NCBI RefSeq assembly: GCF_015277775.1
Contig: NZ_CP063849.1
Span: forward strand, 4,852,001 to 4,916,000
Origin: Paludibaculum fermentans
Lineage (GTDB): Bacteria; Acidobacteriota; Terriglobia; Bryobacterales; Bryobacteraceae
DNA: 64,000 nucleotides
Direction of reading: 5' to 3'
Shown here one piece after another: positions 15,263-23,585 of the stretch. Position numbers and translations under genes: made by a program. The stretch's first letter is position 1; every line of letters begins with the position of its first letter. The notes beneath the pieces were generated by a model. The model worked only from the letters and a program-made list of their open reading frames with translations. It was not told the origin of the DNA and did not search any database.

Positions 15263-16596
15263 TTTCCGGCGCCCTTCGCCGGTGGCTGCTCCTTCACGTC
15301 GCTGGCTGCTTTTTGTAGATCGGACACGGCTTTGGCCTCCAACTCATAGAGTGACGGTTCTCCCTCGCGGCGCGCAATGTAACGATCGCCGGCCTTGGAG
15401 ATAGACACCTTCTCGGTGACCTTGCCGTCCTGCGAAGTGACGCCGATTTCGATCTCCGGCGTGGTGAAACCGGAGTCCGGGAATTTGGTGGCGGAGAGGT
15501 CGCGCAGGCGGTCGATGAGCGACTGGATGCCGACGGAGTCCATGGTCTTGTTGTTGGCCACCCAGCGGTCGCCGGCCTTGCTGGCGTTGAGCTGTTTGGC
15601 TGAGTCCTTGTAGTCGACGCGGGTGGGGTCGTTGAAGCCGAAGGAGAAGAGCTTCTTGTTTCGAAAGTCCTCAGGCGACTTGTCGAGATCCTTGCCGATC
15701 TCGTCGGTGATGAGATGGAAGCCGTCCACCACGCTGGACTTCGCGTAGAACTTGTTCTCCTTGTTCTTGCGCACTTCCAGTTTCTGGGTGGTGGCCGCGT
15801 CGGTGATGGCTACGGTGGCGAGCGGGGCGGAAGCGGCGAACTGCTTGGCGAGGTCGGCCTGCTGATCGGAGGTGAGGAGCGGATCGAGCTTGGCGTCAGT
15901 GAGTTTGCGCGCGAGTTCCTCCACCTGCCAGCCGTCGGCCCGCATAGGCTTGGGGCTGACGATGGTCCACTCGTTCTGGCCGTTCTTGGAGAATTCGAGG
16001 TTCACGCCTTTGACGGTGAGCTGCAGGCGGGCCAGCTTGGTGACGTCGAACTTGAGCAGGCGTTTGTCGCGGAAGTCGACGCCGAGCTTGTCGAGCGTGG
16101 CGCGGGTGCTGGAGGCGATGGTGAAGACGCGGGCGTCCCCATCCACTTGCGCGAAGGTCGCGCCGCCGACGGGCGCTTCGTCGCCGAGGCTGACGGTGCG
16201 GGTCTTGCCGTTCTTCAGAGAAATGACGAACTGAACTGGAGGCGTCTTGAGGCCGAAGCCGGCGAGGTCAGTGGGCTTCTCCTCGATCACCTTCTCCGAG
16301 CTGAGGGAGGTGAGCGCGGTGAGGAGGTTGTTGATGGCTTCTCGGTCGGTGTCGTAGGCCTGCGGTGCCGTGACGGCCCAGACGTTGGAGGCGCTGCGTT
16401 TGAGGGAGGTGTTCTCGCCCTCGCGGCGTTTGATGTCAACGGCCGTGATGTCGGCTTCGTTGAGGGTCAGGATCTTGGGAGGAGTGCCGGCCGGCGGCTT
16501 GGCGGCATCTTCCTTCTGCTGCTTATTGGACCAGTAGACAGCTCCGCCGAGGGCCGCCAGCAGGACGACGGCGACGAGTAATCCTCTCGCTTTCAT
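15259..16596 (-). CDS. DUF4340 domain protein, membrane-anchored
   Basis: The 445-residue protein has one N-terminal membrane helix (residues 4-24) and a large extracytoplasmic part made of repeated beta-rich units (WAVTAPQAYDTDREAINNLLTALTSL, then FGLKTPPVQFVISLKNG), characteristic of DUF4340. DUF4340 proteins are regularly encoded directly after GldG-like proteins in ABC-2 transporter operons. Here it starts 7 bases after the GldG-like gene and overlaps pncB by 4 bases. The biochemical role is unknown; it probably acts with the GldG-like subunit outside the membrane. Confidence 0.87.
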   Translation of the reverse strand: MKARGLLVAVVLLAALGGAVYWSNKQQKEDAAKPPAGTPPKILTLNEADITAVDIKRREGENTSLKRSASNVWAVTAPQAYDTDREAINNLLTALTSLSSEKVIEEKPTDLAGFGLKTPPVQFVISLKNGKTRTVSLGDEAPVGGATFAQVDGDARVFTIASSTRATLDKLGVDFRDKRLLKFDVTKLARLQLTVKGVNLEFSKNGQNEWTIVSPKPMRADGWQVEELARKLTDAKLDPLLTSDQQADLAKQFAASAPLATVAITDAATTQKLEVRKNKENKFYAKSSVVDGFHLITDEIGKDLDKSPEDFRNKKLFSFGFNDPTRVDYKDSAKQLNASKAGDRWVANNKTMDSVGIQSLIDRLRDLSATKFPDSGFTTPEIEIGVTSQDGKVTEKVSISKAGDRYIARREGEPSLYELEAKAVSDLQKAASDVKEQPPAKGAGK

Positions 16597-16603
16597 GTGC
16601 CGG

Positions 16604-17992
16604 TTACCTCCTGCGCCACCAGACCATGATCCCGAAGATGATGACGAAGATCGGGATGAGGAACTGGCTGACCATGCGGACCATCAGCATCTGCGAGCCG
16701 GTGAGCTGGATGCGGCGGTCTTCCGGATCCTTGGGACGGATGGAGATGAGGTCCTCGTCGTTGGTGAGCCAGTTGAGCATGTTCATGACGAGATCGCGAT
16801 TGCCGCCGAAGCCGAGGGCGTAGTTCGAGATCCAGTCGGAAGAGCCGACCACGATGAAGCGGCCTTCCACGTTGTTGTTGTTGTTCTGCTTGCCGGTGCG
16901 ATAGGTGCCGGCGGCGGCGACGGTGTAGGACTGGGTGTCGCCCTTGGGCATGGTGATCGCTCCACCGGCCGCGTTGAGGTTGGTGGCGGCGATGGAGTTC
17001 TTGGAAGTGGAGGCCAGCTTCTCAGCCGTGGTCTTGTCGGTTGGCTTCACGTCGAGCGACCGTACGAGGGGGAAGGCCGTGGCGGTGCGCTTCATTTCGC
17101 GCACGATGGGATGCGTCTCGTAGCGCGTGGCCAGGGCGACTTCGGGTCCCATGCCATAGAGGCCGCCGAGTCCGGAGGTGTCGAGGATCAGGTTGGCCTG
17201 CAGAGTGACGCCCCAGCCGTTGAGAACATCGAGCAGGGCTTTGTTTTCGGCCACGGTTTCCTTGCCGGTCTTGAGCGGGGGATCAGAGAGGAACAGGCCG
17301 CGGCCGCCATCCTCGATGTACTTCTTGAGCGCATCGACGACGGGCTGAGGATAGTCGACCTTGGGGCCGGCAACCACGACCAGGGAGCACCCGGCGGGCA
17401 CTTCGGGTTTCTCGATCAGGTTGATGACCTGGGTCTTGTAGTTGTTCTTCTCGACGAGTTCCTTCACGCCGGCATAGGAGCTATTGGTGGTGTCCTCGAG
17501 CGAGTGCTCGCCGGCGCCGGTAGTGAAGCAGGCTGTGCGATCGCCGGTCTTCTGCAGGCGGATGATGGCGGAGGTGAGTTCCTCCTCGCTGACAGAGCGC
17601 GCTTCCTGGCGCTTGTCACCGGACTGCAGGACGATGGTGCCGGTCTGGGTGATGCCGAACTGCTTGGCGAGCTGCGGCTTCTTGAAGGGATCGATGTAGA
17701 CGACGCTGAGCTTGGTGGAGAGGTTGTCGTAGCGGTCGAGAAGGTCCTTGGCTTTGGCGAAACCGGTGGTCTCGTCAAAGTAGGAGATGGTGACATCCTG
17801 CTTCAGTCCGGAGACGAGCTTGATGGTCTGGTCGGACAGGGAGTAGCGCTTGTTGGAGGTCGCGTCGAAGGACTTGTTGTAGCGGTTGGCCAGGAAGTTG
17901 ACGGTGGCAAGGACCGCGATGATGACGACGATATAGACGCCGGCGTAGGCGGTGTACTTGGTCTGGCGGCTTTTCATCCAGGTGTTGCTCAT
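16604..17992 (-). CDS. GldG-like ABC transporter auxiliary protein
   Basis: This 462-residue protein belongs to the 'ABC-type transport system involved in gliding motility, auxiliary component' family. An N-terminal helix (residues 13-35, YAGVYIVVIIAVLATVNFLANRY) leads into an extracytoplasmic domain with the family stretch KRYSLSDQTIKLVSGLKQDVTISYF and a Rossmann-like middle (CSLVVVAGPKVDYPQPVVDALKKYIEDGGRGLFLSDPP). A second helix lies at the very C-terminus (FLIPIFVIIFGIMVWW). It follows the permease by 18 bases. In this lineage these operons are not tied to gliding; the cargo is unknown. Confidence 0.88.
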   Translation of the reverse strand: MSNTWMKSRQTKYTAYAGVYIVVIIAVLATVNFLANRYNKSFDATSNKRYSLSDQTIKLVSGLKQDVTISYFDETTGFAKAKDLLDRYDNLSTKLSVVYIDPFKKPQLAKQFGITQTGTIVLQSGDKRQEARSVSEEELTSAIIRLQKTGDRTACFTTGAGEHSLEDTTNSSYAGVKELVEKNNYKTQVINLIEKPEVPAGCSLVVVAGPKVDYPQPVVDALKKYIEDGGRGLFLSDPPLKTGKETVAENKALLDVLNGWGVTLQANLILDTSGLGGLYGMGPEVALATRYETHPIVREMKRTATAFPLVRSLDVKPTDKTTAEKLASTSKNSIAATNLNAAGGAITMPKGDTQSYTVAAAGTYRTGKQNNNNNVEGRFIVVGSSDWISNYALGFGGNRDLVMNMLNWLTNDEDLISIRPKDPEDRRIQLTGSQMLMVRMVSQFLIPIFVIIFGIMVWWRRR

Positions 17993-18010
17993 TGTGGTGT
18001 CTCCTCGCGT

Positions 18011-18778
18011 TTACGCTCTCCAGCGGAGCGATTCCAGGCTCCGCGCCGTGAGGAACAGTCCCAGGAAGATCATGGACGCGAAGTAGACCGCGTCGCGTGT
18101 ATCCAATACGCCCTTGGAGAAGGGCTCGAAGTGGCGGACCACCGACATGTAGCCCATGACGGCAGCCCAGGTGGAGGTCTCGTAGCCGGCCACCCATTCA
18201 AAGACCCACAGCAGCAGGCAGACCGAGAAGGTGACGGCGCCGGCGATGATCTGATTGCGGGTGAGGGTGGAGACGAAGGCCCCGATGGCGAGCAGCGCGC
18301 CGGCCTGCAGGATGAGGCCGAGGTAGCCGATGACCAGCGGCTTCCAGTCGGGCTTGCCGTAGGCGAACAGGAAGAAGAAGTTGAGGCCGCTGATGAGCAG
18401 GATGCAGCCGTAGAGCGCGACGGCGGCCAGCCACTTGCCGATGATGATCTCGGCGTCGTGGATGGGCGAGGTGAGCAGCAGTTCGATGGTGCCGGAGCGT
18501 TTCTCTTCCGAGAACAGGCGCATGGAGATGAGCGGGATCAGGAACAGGCCGATCACCGAAACGTTCATCAGCAGCGGGCGGATGATCATCTCATTCACAT
18601 CCATGGGGAAGCTGCGGCCCATGGCCTGCGACTGGAAGCTGACGTTGACGAAGTAGCCGACGGCATTCCAGAAGAAGAAGCCGAAGACGATGGCAAACAT
18701 CGCCATGAGCAGGTAAGCGATGGGCGAGGAGAAGTAGCTCTTGAGTTCCTTCTGGCAGATGGTGATGACGTTGGTCAT
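18011..18778 (-). CDS. ABC-2 type transporter permease (GldF-like)
   Basis: This 255-residue integral membrane protein has about six hydrophobic segments. The characteristic ABC-2 stretch SMRLFSEEKRSGTIELLLTSPIHDAEIIIGKWLAA occurs between the second and third helices. It is the membrane pore partner of the ATPase encoded immediately upstream, with which it overlaps by 4 bases (ATGA). The GldG-like and DUF4340 proteins that follow would be extracytoplasmic partners. Direction is presumably export; the substrate is not evident. Confidence 0.93.
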   Translation of the reverse strand: MTNVITICQKELKSYFSSPIAYLLMAMFAIVFGFFFWNAVGYFVNVSFQSQAMGRSFPMDVNEMIIRPLLMNVSVIGLFLIPLISMRLFSEEKRSGTIELLLTSPIHDAEIIIGKWLAAVALYGCILLISGLNFFFLFAYGKPDWKPLVIGYLGLILQAGALLAIGAFVSTLTRNQIIAGAVTFSVCLLLWVFEWVAGYETSTWAAVMGYMSVVRHFEPFSKGVLDTRDAVYFASMIFLGLFLTARSLESLRWRA

Positions 18779-19734
18779 TGCTTGTCTCCTTCACCGGGCT
18801 TCTCGGTGGCGGTGAGTTCCAGGAAGACGTCTTCCAGGCTCAGGGCCACGGCGCGCAGTTCGCTCAGGTTCCAGCCGGATTCGACCACGGCGCGGGCGAC
18901 TTCGGCGCGCACGTTCTTGCCGGGCAGGGATTCGACCTCGAAGGAGTAGACGCCGTTGTGGGTGTCGCGGGCGACGACGCGGCTGACGCCGGCCACCTGC
19001 TCCAGTCGCTGGCGGATGACGGGTTCCTCGCCGCCCGAGACCTGAACGGCTACCGCTTCCTGGCCGCGCAGGCGGGAGGTCAGGTTTTGCACGGAGTCGG
19101 TGGCGACGATGCGGCCCTTGGTGATGATCACCACGTGGTCGCAGGTCTGTTCGACTTCGGGCAGGATGTGGGTGGACAGAATGATGGTGTGCTCTCCGGC
19201 GAGGGAGCGAATGAGGTCGCGCGTCTCGTGGATCTGCTTGGGATCGAGACCGGCGGTGGGTTCGTCGAGAATCAGCACGTCGGGGTTGTGAATAATGGCC
19301 TGGGCCAGGCCGACGCGCTGCCGGTAACCTTTGGAAAGCTTGGCGATGAGTTTCTTGCGGACATCGGCGACGGCGCAGCGCTCGGCCACTTCGTCCACGC
19401 GCTTGGCCAGTTCGGCGCTGGGGATCCCCTTCAACCGTCCGACGAAGGCGAGATACTCCTCGACTTCCATTTCGGGGTAAACGGGTGGATTTTCAGGCAG
19501 ATAGCCGATCCGCTTCTTGACTTGCATGGGCTCTTCGAGCACGTCGAAGCCCGCTACATGAGCTGTGCCTTGGGTGGGCGGCATGAAGCAGGTAAGGATC
19601 CGCATTGTCGTGGTTTTGCCGGCGCCGTTCGGCCCCAGGAAGCCAACAATCTGACCCTTTTCCACTTCGAAGCTGATGCCCTGCACGGCGACATTGCGGC
19701 CGTAACGCTTGGTCAGTCCTTCGACCTTGATCAT
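18775..19734 (-). CDS. ABC transporter ATP-binding protein (GldA-like)
   Basis: The 319-residue ATPase has all nucleotide-binding motifs: Walker A GPNGAGKTT (34-42), signature LSKGYRQR (133-140), Walker B VLILDE (153-158) and the switch His189 (STH). A C-terminal extension of about 90 residues after the domain is typical of ABC-2 exporter ATPases. It is the first gene of the operon running to pncA, and has a good promoter about 90 bases upstream. It powers the permease encoded next. Confidence 0.95.
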   Translation of the reverse strand: MIKVEGLTKRYGRNVAVQGISFEVEKGQIVGFLGPNGAGKTTTMRILTCFMPPTQGTAHVAGFDVLEEPMQVKKRIGYLPENPPVYPEMEVEEYLAFVGRLKGIPSAELAKRVDEVAERCAVADVRKKLIAKLSKGYRQRVGLAQAIIHNPDVLILDEPTAGLDPKQIHETRDLIRSLAGEHTIILSTHILPEVEQTCDHVVIITKGRIVATDSVQNLTSRLRGQEAVAVQVSGGEEPVIRQRLEQVAGVSRVVARDTHNGVYSFEVESLPGKNVRAEVARAVVESGWNLSELRAVALSLEDVFLELTATEKPGEGDKQ

Positions 19735-19757
19735 TTAATCATCCTTAACGGGGATGT

Positions 19758-19774
19758 GGGACGAGTTCCGTCCC
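19758..19774 (-). other. Small leader hairpin ahead of the ABC operon
   Basis: GGGACG (19758-19763) and CGTCCC (19769-19774) form a perfect six-base stem with a five-base loop. It lies in the transcribed leader between the predicted promoter and the ATPase start. It could affect translation or message stability; no known riboswitch fold is recognised. Confidence 0.35.
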
Positions 19775-19823
19775 AGGAGAAATAGACGGTCTTCGTCCTC
19801 ATCTCGTGAGCTTGACGAATATG

Positions 19824-19853
19824 AGGATAGAAAAGAGATTAAGGTACTGTCAA
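19824..19853 (-). promoter_or_regulatory. Probable sigma-70 promoter of the ABC transporter/NAD salvage operon
   Basis: On the minus strand a perfect TTGACA (19853-19848) is followed, after 18 bases, by TATCCT (19829-19824). Transcription would begin near 19817 and give a leader of about 80 bases to the ATG at 19734. Confidence 0.55.
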
Positions 19854-19863
19854 TGCTGCGGGT

Positions 19864-19880
19864 AGGGGATTGACGCCCCT
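19864..19880 (-). other. Short hairpin downstream of the aldolase gene
   Basis: AGGGG (19864-19868) pairs with CCCCT (19876-19880) around a seven-base loop, 15 bases beyond the aldolase stop. There is no T-run on the minus strand, so termination is doubtful; it also sits just upstream of the ABC-operon promoter. Confidence 0.3.
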
Positions 19881-19895
19881 CGAAAAGCGTGATTC

Positions 19896-20678
19896 TCACG
19901 CCAGTTGGGTGCGCAGATTGTGCACCAGCGAGCGGGCCGCGTTGTTCAAAAGCACGGCGTCCGAGCCGGAAGCGATGAAGCGGAAACCCAGCGAGCGGTA
20001 GTGCTCCATGTCGTCGGGCTTGGGTAGCAGGATGCCCAGGGCCTTGCCGTGGCGGCGCGCGGCCTCAACGGTTTTGGCAATGGCGGCGGAGAATTCGGGG
20101 TGGTCGAACTGGCCCAGGACCCCGTAGGAGTGCGAGAGATCCGAGGGTCCGATGAAGAGGACATCGACGCCGTCGACAGAGGCGATCGCATCGACATTGT
20201 CGACGGCGGTGCGGGTTTCAATCTGGACGATGGTGAGCAGGGCGGTGGCGGAGGCTTCCAGGTAAGGCCGGAAGTTCGCTCCATACTCGCAGACACGGTT
20301 GGAGAAGGCCACGCCGCGGACTCCCAGTGGGGGGTAACGCATGGCAGCAGCGGCCGCGCGGGCGTCCTCTTCCGTATCGATGCGCGGGAACATGACGCCG
20401 TGGGCGCCGCAATCCAGCACGCGGTGGGCGCGCTGGCGGGCGTTCGATTCGACACGGACGATGGCTGCGGATGATGTAGCCGAAAGCGCCTGCATCTGGG
20501 CCAGCGCCTCCACTTCCCCGCCCGCCCCGTGCTCCAGGTCGATGAGCGACCAGTCGTAGCCGGCGAGTCCCATCAATTCAGCGGTCAAAGGCGAGCCGAG
20601 GCTCAGAAAACAGCCCAACACGGTCTCACCGGCCAGCAGGCGTTCCTTGAGCTGAGCGGCCTTGGTTTGCGTGTTCAT
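19896..20678 (-). CDS. HpcH/HpaI family class II aldolase
   Basis: This 260-residue TIM-barrel enzyme resembles 2-keto-3-deoxy aldolases (HpaI, GarL, YfaU/RhmA). Motifs include DLEHGAGG with the catalytic His (about residue 51), the metal-binding Glu of QIETRTAVDN and the Asp of FIGPSDLSHS. It would cleave a 2-keto-3-deoxy acid to pyruvate plus an aldehyde. RhmA works in rhamnonate breakdown, which would suit the rhamnose theme here, but the sequence alone does not fix the substrate. It is monocistronic or distantly follows the regulator gene upstream (87-base gap). Confidence 0.87.
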   Translation of the reverse strand: MNTQTKAAQLKERLLAGETVLGCFLSLGSPLTAELMGLAGYDWSLIDLEHGAGGEVEALAQMQALSATSSAAIVRVESNARQRAHRVLDCGAHGVMFPRIDTEEDARAAAAAMRYPPLGVRGVAFSNRVCEYGANFRPYLEASATALLTIVQIETRTAVDNVDAIASVDGVDVLFIGPSDLSHSYGVLGQFDHPEFSAAIAKTVEAARRHGKALGILLPKPDDMEHYRSLGFRFIASGSDAVLLNNAARSLVHNLRTQLA

Positions 20679-20765
20679 GCGGACCTTGATTGTATCAAGC
20701 GGCCAATGGGGAACCTGGAGCGGGTGCGCGAACCAGCCGGCATCTTCACCCGCGCCGCCTCGGAA

Positions 20766-22031
20766 CTAGCGGGGCGAAGGAATGGGCCGGAAGGCGAGCA
20801 GATGTGTGCGAGGCTCGGTATCGCCCTCCGTTTCGGCTTCGACCAGGGCTTCAAAGTCCGGCGGGCGGCCGGCCTGCTGCCAGGCTTGTTCGAGTTCGTC
20901 CAGATTGACGGTTGTGGTGAGGAACCCCACCAGGACGTCGGTGTCCACCCCCGCCAGGGCAAGTTGACGGGTGACGGGAGAGGTTGTGCGCTGCAGAATG
21001 GTGCCGTAGCGGACAGAGTGCCGCGGGCTGATGCGGCGTGTGCGGTATTCGGCCTTCTCGCCCGGCCTGGGCGACAGATTCCGGATGACGTCGCTATCTT
21101 CAACAGAAACCTGGAAGTTGGCGCCCGCGGTAGCGGCACTGACGCCGGAGCTATTCCAGGCGGCCCCCGGGAGCACGACGTTCCGGTCTGCCGGAGCAAC
21201 GGTTGACATGGAGGCCGTGCCCGCAAGCTGCACCTGCACGCCGCGCTTCTCCAGGAACTGCATGAGTTTCACCGCGGCGAAGGTGTCCTGCCCGACCGCG
21301 TAACTTTGAGTCAACTGAGGCGGGCCCAGGCGTTTCGCCAGCGCCGCAATCTCACTGGATTCGAGCATGCGCCGCGGGTCGTTGATACGCACGTCGCGCA
21401 TTCTCACCGGGCTATCGGCCCACGAGACGAAAACCGGAGTGGGCACATAGACAGAGATCGGTTTGCCGCCCTTCAGGAAGGCAGTCCAGAAGGGAGCCAG
21501 GGTGGGACGCGCCTCGCCCGAACGCGGAATCAGCAAGCCGATCAGCAGCCCTCCGACAGCCGCCGACAGGCCCAAAGCCAGGGGCATCCAGGGGTAAGGA
21601 CGGCGATGCGGGACAGGCGCGGGTTCCAGCTCGACCGGCTCCGGAGGGGGTTCCGGCGCTTTGAACTGAACGGAAAGCTGGTGTCCGCCCAGGGGGATGC
21701 TGAGCCGCAGGAAGCAGTTCGAGCCCTCGCCTTCGTAGTACTCTTTCAGCCTTTGGCGGAGCCGCGCGACGACGACGCGCACGGTGGCGTCGAGGCGAGG
21801 GTCGAAGGCGGAGGAGCGGCCCAGAGCCTTCGTGGCGAGGGCATATTCGCTGATGGGGCAGTTCCGATGTTCCCAAAGGAAGGTGAGCAACTGGCGGAGG
21901 GAAGGCGCCTTGGCGAACGAGGGGCTCCGCAGGATGCCTGCAAATGCTTCATCAGCGGTCGCTTCGTGCGTGGAAGCGACATTTGGCTCCGGAGCCACCA
22001 CTGGGGGGATTGTATTACAGGCCTCAAGCAT
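20766..22031 (-). CDS. Membrane-anchored winged-helix protein
   Basis: The 421-residue protein begins with a winged-helix-like domain (about residues 28-125). It has the pattern SLRQLLTFLWEHR ... SEYALATKALGRSSAFDPRLDATVRVVVARLRQRLKEYYEGEG, seen at the N-terminus of many acidobacterial signalling proteins. A Pro-rich linker and one membrane helix (about 147-167, MPLALGLSAAVGGLLIGLLI) follow, then a C-terminal domain of about 240 residues with no family I recognise. A ToxR-like arrangement, with DNA binding inside and sensing outside, is plausible. It is divergent from the GH29 gene, 69 bases away, and may control it. Confidence 0.72.
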   Translation of the reverse strand: MLEACNTIPPVVAPEPNVASTHEATADEAFAGILRSPSFAKAPSLRQLLTFLWEHRNCPISEYALATKALGRSSAFDPRLDATVRVVVARLRQRLKEYYEGEGSNCFLRLSIPLGGHQLSVQFKAPEPPPEPVELEPAPVPHRRPYPWMPLALGLSAAVGGLLIGLLIPRSGEARPTLAPFWTAFLKGGKPISVYVPTPVFVSWADSPVRMRDVRINDPRRMLESSEIAALAKRLGPPQLTQSYAVGQDTFAAVKLMQFLEKRGVQVQLAGTASMSTVAPADRNVVLPGAAWNSSGVSAATAGANFQVSVEDSDVIRNLSPRPGEKAEYRTRRISPRHSVRYGTILQRTTSPVTRQLALAGVDTDVLVGFLTTTVNLDELEQAWQQAGRPPDFEALVEAETEGDTEPRTHLLAFRPIPSPR

Positions 22032-22100
22032 CCGGCAACGTGGCGTCGCGGAGGGTAGCGCGGCTCTAGCGCTATAGTGCTAGGGAGAGACCCATCCGAT

Positions 22101-23585
22101 ATGCCTGATCGCCGCTCCTTCCTCCTATCGCTTCCCGCCGCCGCGGGACTCACTTCCATCCTGCGGGCAGCCCCTGCCGCCCCCGCTCCCTTTGGCGTGC
22201 TGCCGTCCTCCCGGCAACTGCTGTGGCACGAGATGGAGGTTTACAGCTTCCTGCACTTCACGACGAACACGTTCACCGACAAGGAGTGGGGCTTCGGCGA
22301 TGAGAGTCCGTCGATCTTCAACCCAACCGCCTTCGACGCCGACGCCATCGTCGCGGCGCTCAAGACCGGCGGCATGAAGGGCGTGATTCTCACCTGCAAA
22401 CACCACGATGGATTTTGCCTGTGGCCGACCAGGACGACCGAGCATTCAGTGAAGGCCAGTCCCTGGCGTGGCGGCAATGGCGATGTCGTGAAGGAGATCT
22501 CACAGGCGGCCGCGAAGCACGGCCTGAAGTTCGGAGTCTATCTGTCGCCCTGGGACCGGAATACGCCGAAGTACGCGTCGCCGGAGTACGTCACGATGTA
22601 CCGGGCTCAATTGACCGAACTGCTGACGCAGTATGGACCCATCTACGAGGTCTGGCACGACGGCGCCAACGGCGGCGACGGATTCTATGGCGGTGCGAAG
22701 GAAAAGCGACGCATCGACAAAAAGACCTACTACGACTGGCCCACGACCTGGGCGCTGGTCAGGAAGCTGCAGCCGAACGCGGTGATCTTCAGCGATGTGG
22801 GCCCCGATATCCGCTGGGTGGGCAACGAGAAGGGCTACGCTGCCGAGACAAGTTGGGCGACGTTTGAGCCCGTGGGCGAGGACGGCGGACCGGCGTCACC
22901 CGGCGACGTGAAGACGAAGGACTCGATGGGCGGCACGCGCGGCGGCTCAAAGTGGCTGCCGGCGGAGTGCGATGTATCCATCCGGCCGGGCTGGTTCTGG
23001 CATGAAAAGGAAAACGCGAAGGTGAAGTCCTCGCGCGAGCTGATGGATCTCTACTACAAGTCAGTGGGTCGCGGCGGGAGCTTTCTGCTGAACATCCCGC
23101 CGGATCGGCGCGGGCTGCTGCACGAAACCGACGTAGCCTCGATCAAAGGCTTCGGCGACATGGTGCGGGGCACCTTCGCCACGAACCTGGCGGCCAAGGC
23201 CAAGGTCACGGCGTCGAACGTGCGCGGGAAGAGCAAGACGTTTGGGCCTGAGCGCCTGTTGGATGGCGACCGCTACAGCTTCTGGAGTACGGATGATGCG
23301 GTGACCACGGCGGAGGTGGTGCTCGATCTGGGCCGGGAGACCGCATTCAACGTGATCCGCATCCGCGAGAACCTCAAACTGGGCCAGCGGGTGGAAGGTA
23401 TTGCGGTGGATCAGTGGAAAGACGGCAACTGGGTGACCGTGGGTGAGGCCGGCAGCGTCGGGTCGTGCCGCCTGTTCAGGACAGCGGAAAAGGTGACTAC
23501 GGCGAAGGTGCGCCTGCGGGTGACGAAATCGCCGGTCTGCCCGGCTTTGTCGGAGTTCGGGCTGTTCCTGGAAGCGGGCGCTTAG
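22101..23585 (+). CDS. GH29 alpha-L-fucosidase with C-terminal discoidin-like domain
   Basis: The 494-residue protein starts at ATG 22101 with a twin-arginine-like signal (PDRRSFLLSLPAAAGL). The GH29 TIM barrel is recognised by LTCKHHDGFCLWPT, FGVYLSPWD and EVWHDGANG, the last holding the catalytic nucleophile Asp, and by GRGGSFLLNIPPDRRG at the barrel end. From about residue 355 a galactose-binding-like (F5/8 type C) domain follows (ASNVRGKSKTFGPERLLDGD). It would release terminal alpha-L-fucose outside the cytoplasm. The stop overlaps the convergent regulator gene by 4 bases. It is flanked by two membrane-bound regulators. Confidence 0.92.
   Translation: MPDRRSFLLSLPAAAGLTSILRAAPAAPAPFGVLPSSRQLLWHEMEVYSFLHFTTNTFTDKEWGFGDESPSIFNPTAFDADAIVAALKTGGMKGVILTCKHHDGFCLWPTRTTEHSVKASPWRGGNGDVVKEISQAAAKHGLKFGVYLSPWDRNTPKYASPEYVTMYRAQLTELLTQYGPIYEVWHDGANGGDGFYGGAKEKRRIDKKTYYDWPTTWALVRKLQPNAVIFSDVGPDIRWVGNEKGYAAETSWATFEPVGEDGGPASPGDVKTKDSMGGTRGGSKWLPAECDVSIRPGWFWHEKENAKVKSSRELMDLYYKSVGRGGSFLLNIPPDRRGLLHETDVASIKGFGDMVRGTFATNLAAKAKVTASNVRGKSKTFGPERLLDGDRYSFWSTDDAVTTAEVVLDLGRETAFNVIRIRENLKLGQRVEGIAVDQWKDGNWVTVGEAGSVGSCRLFRTAEKVTTAKVRLRVTKSPVCPALSEFGLFLEAGA

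Noticed and set aside
16595-18949. Long + strand open frame (784 codons) opposite the GldG-like and permease genes
   Set aside because: It mirrors genuine minus-strand genes with family motifs, and its product is low-complexity Asp/Gly/Glu-rich sequence without a family.
19735-19895. Riboswitch in the leader of the ABC/NAD-salvage operon
   Set aside because: Only a six-base hairpin is seen; no known riboswitch core (including NAD-linked ones) is recognisable.
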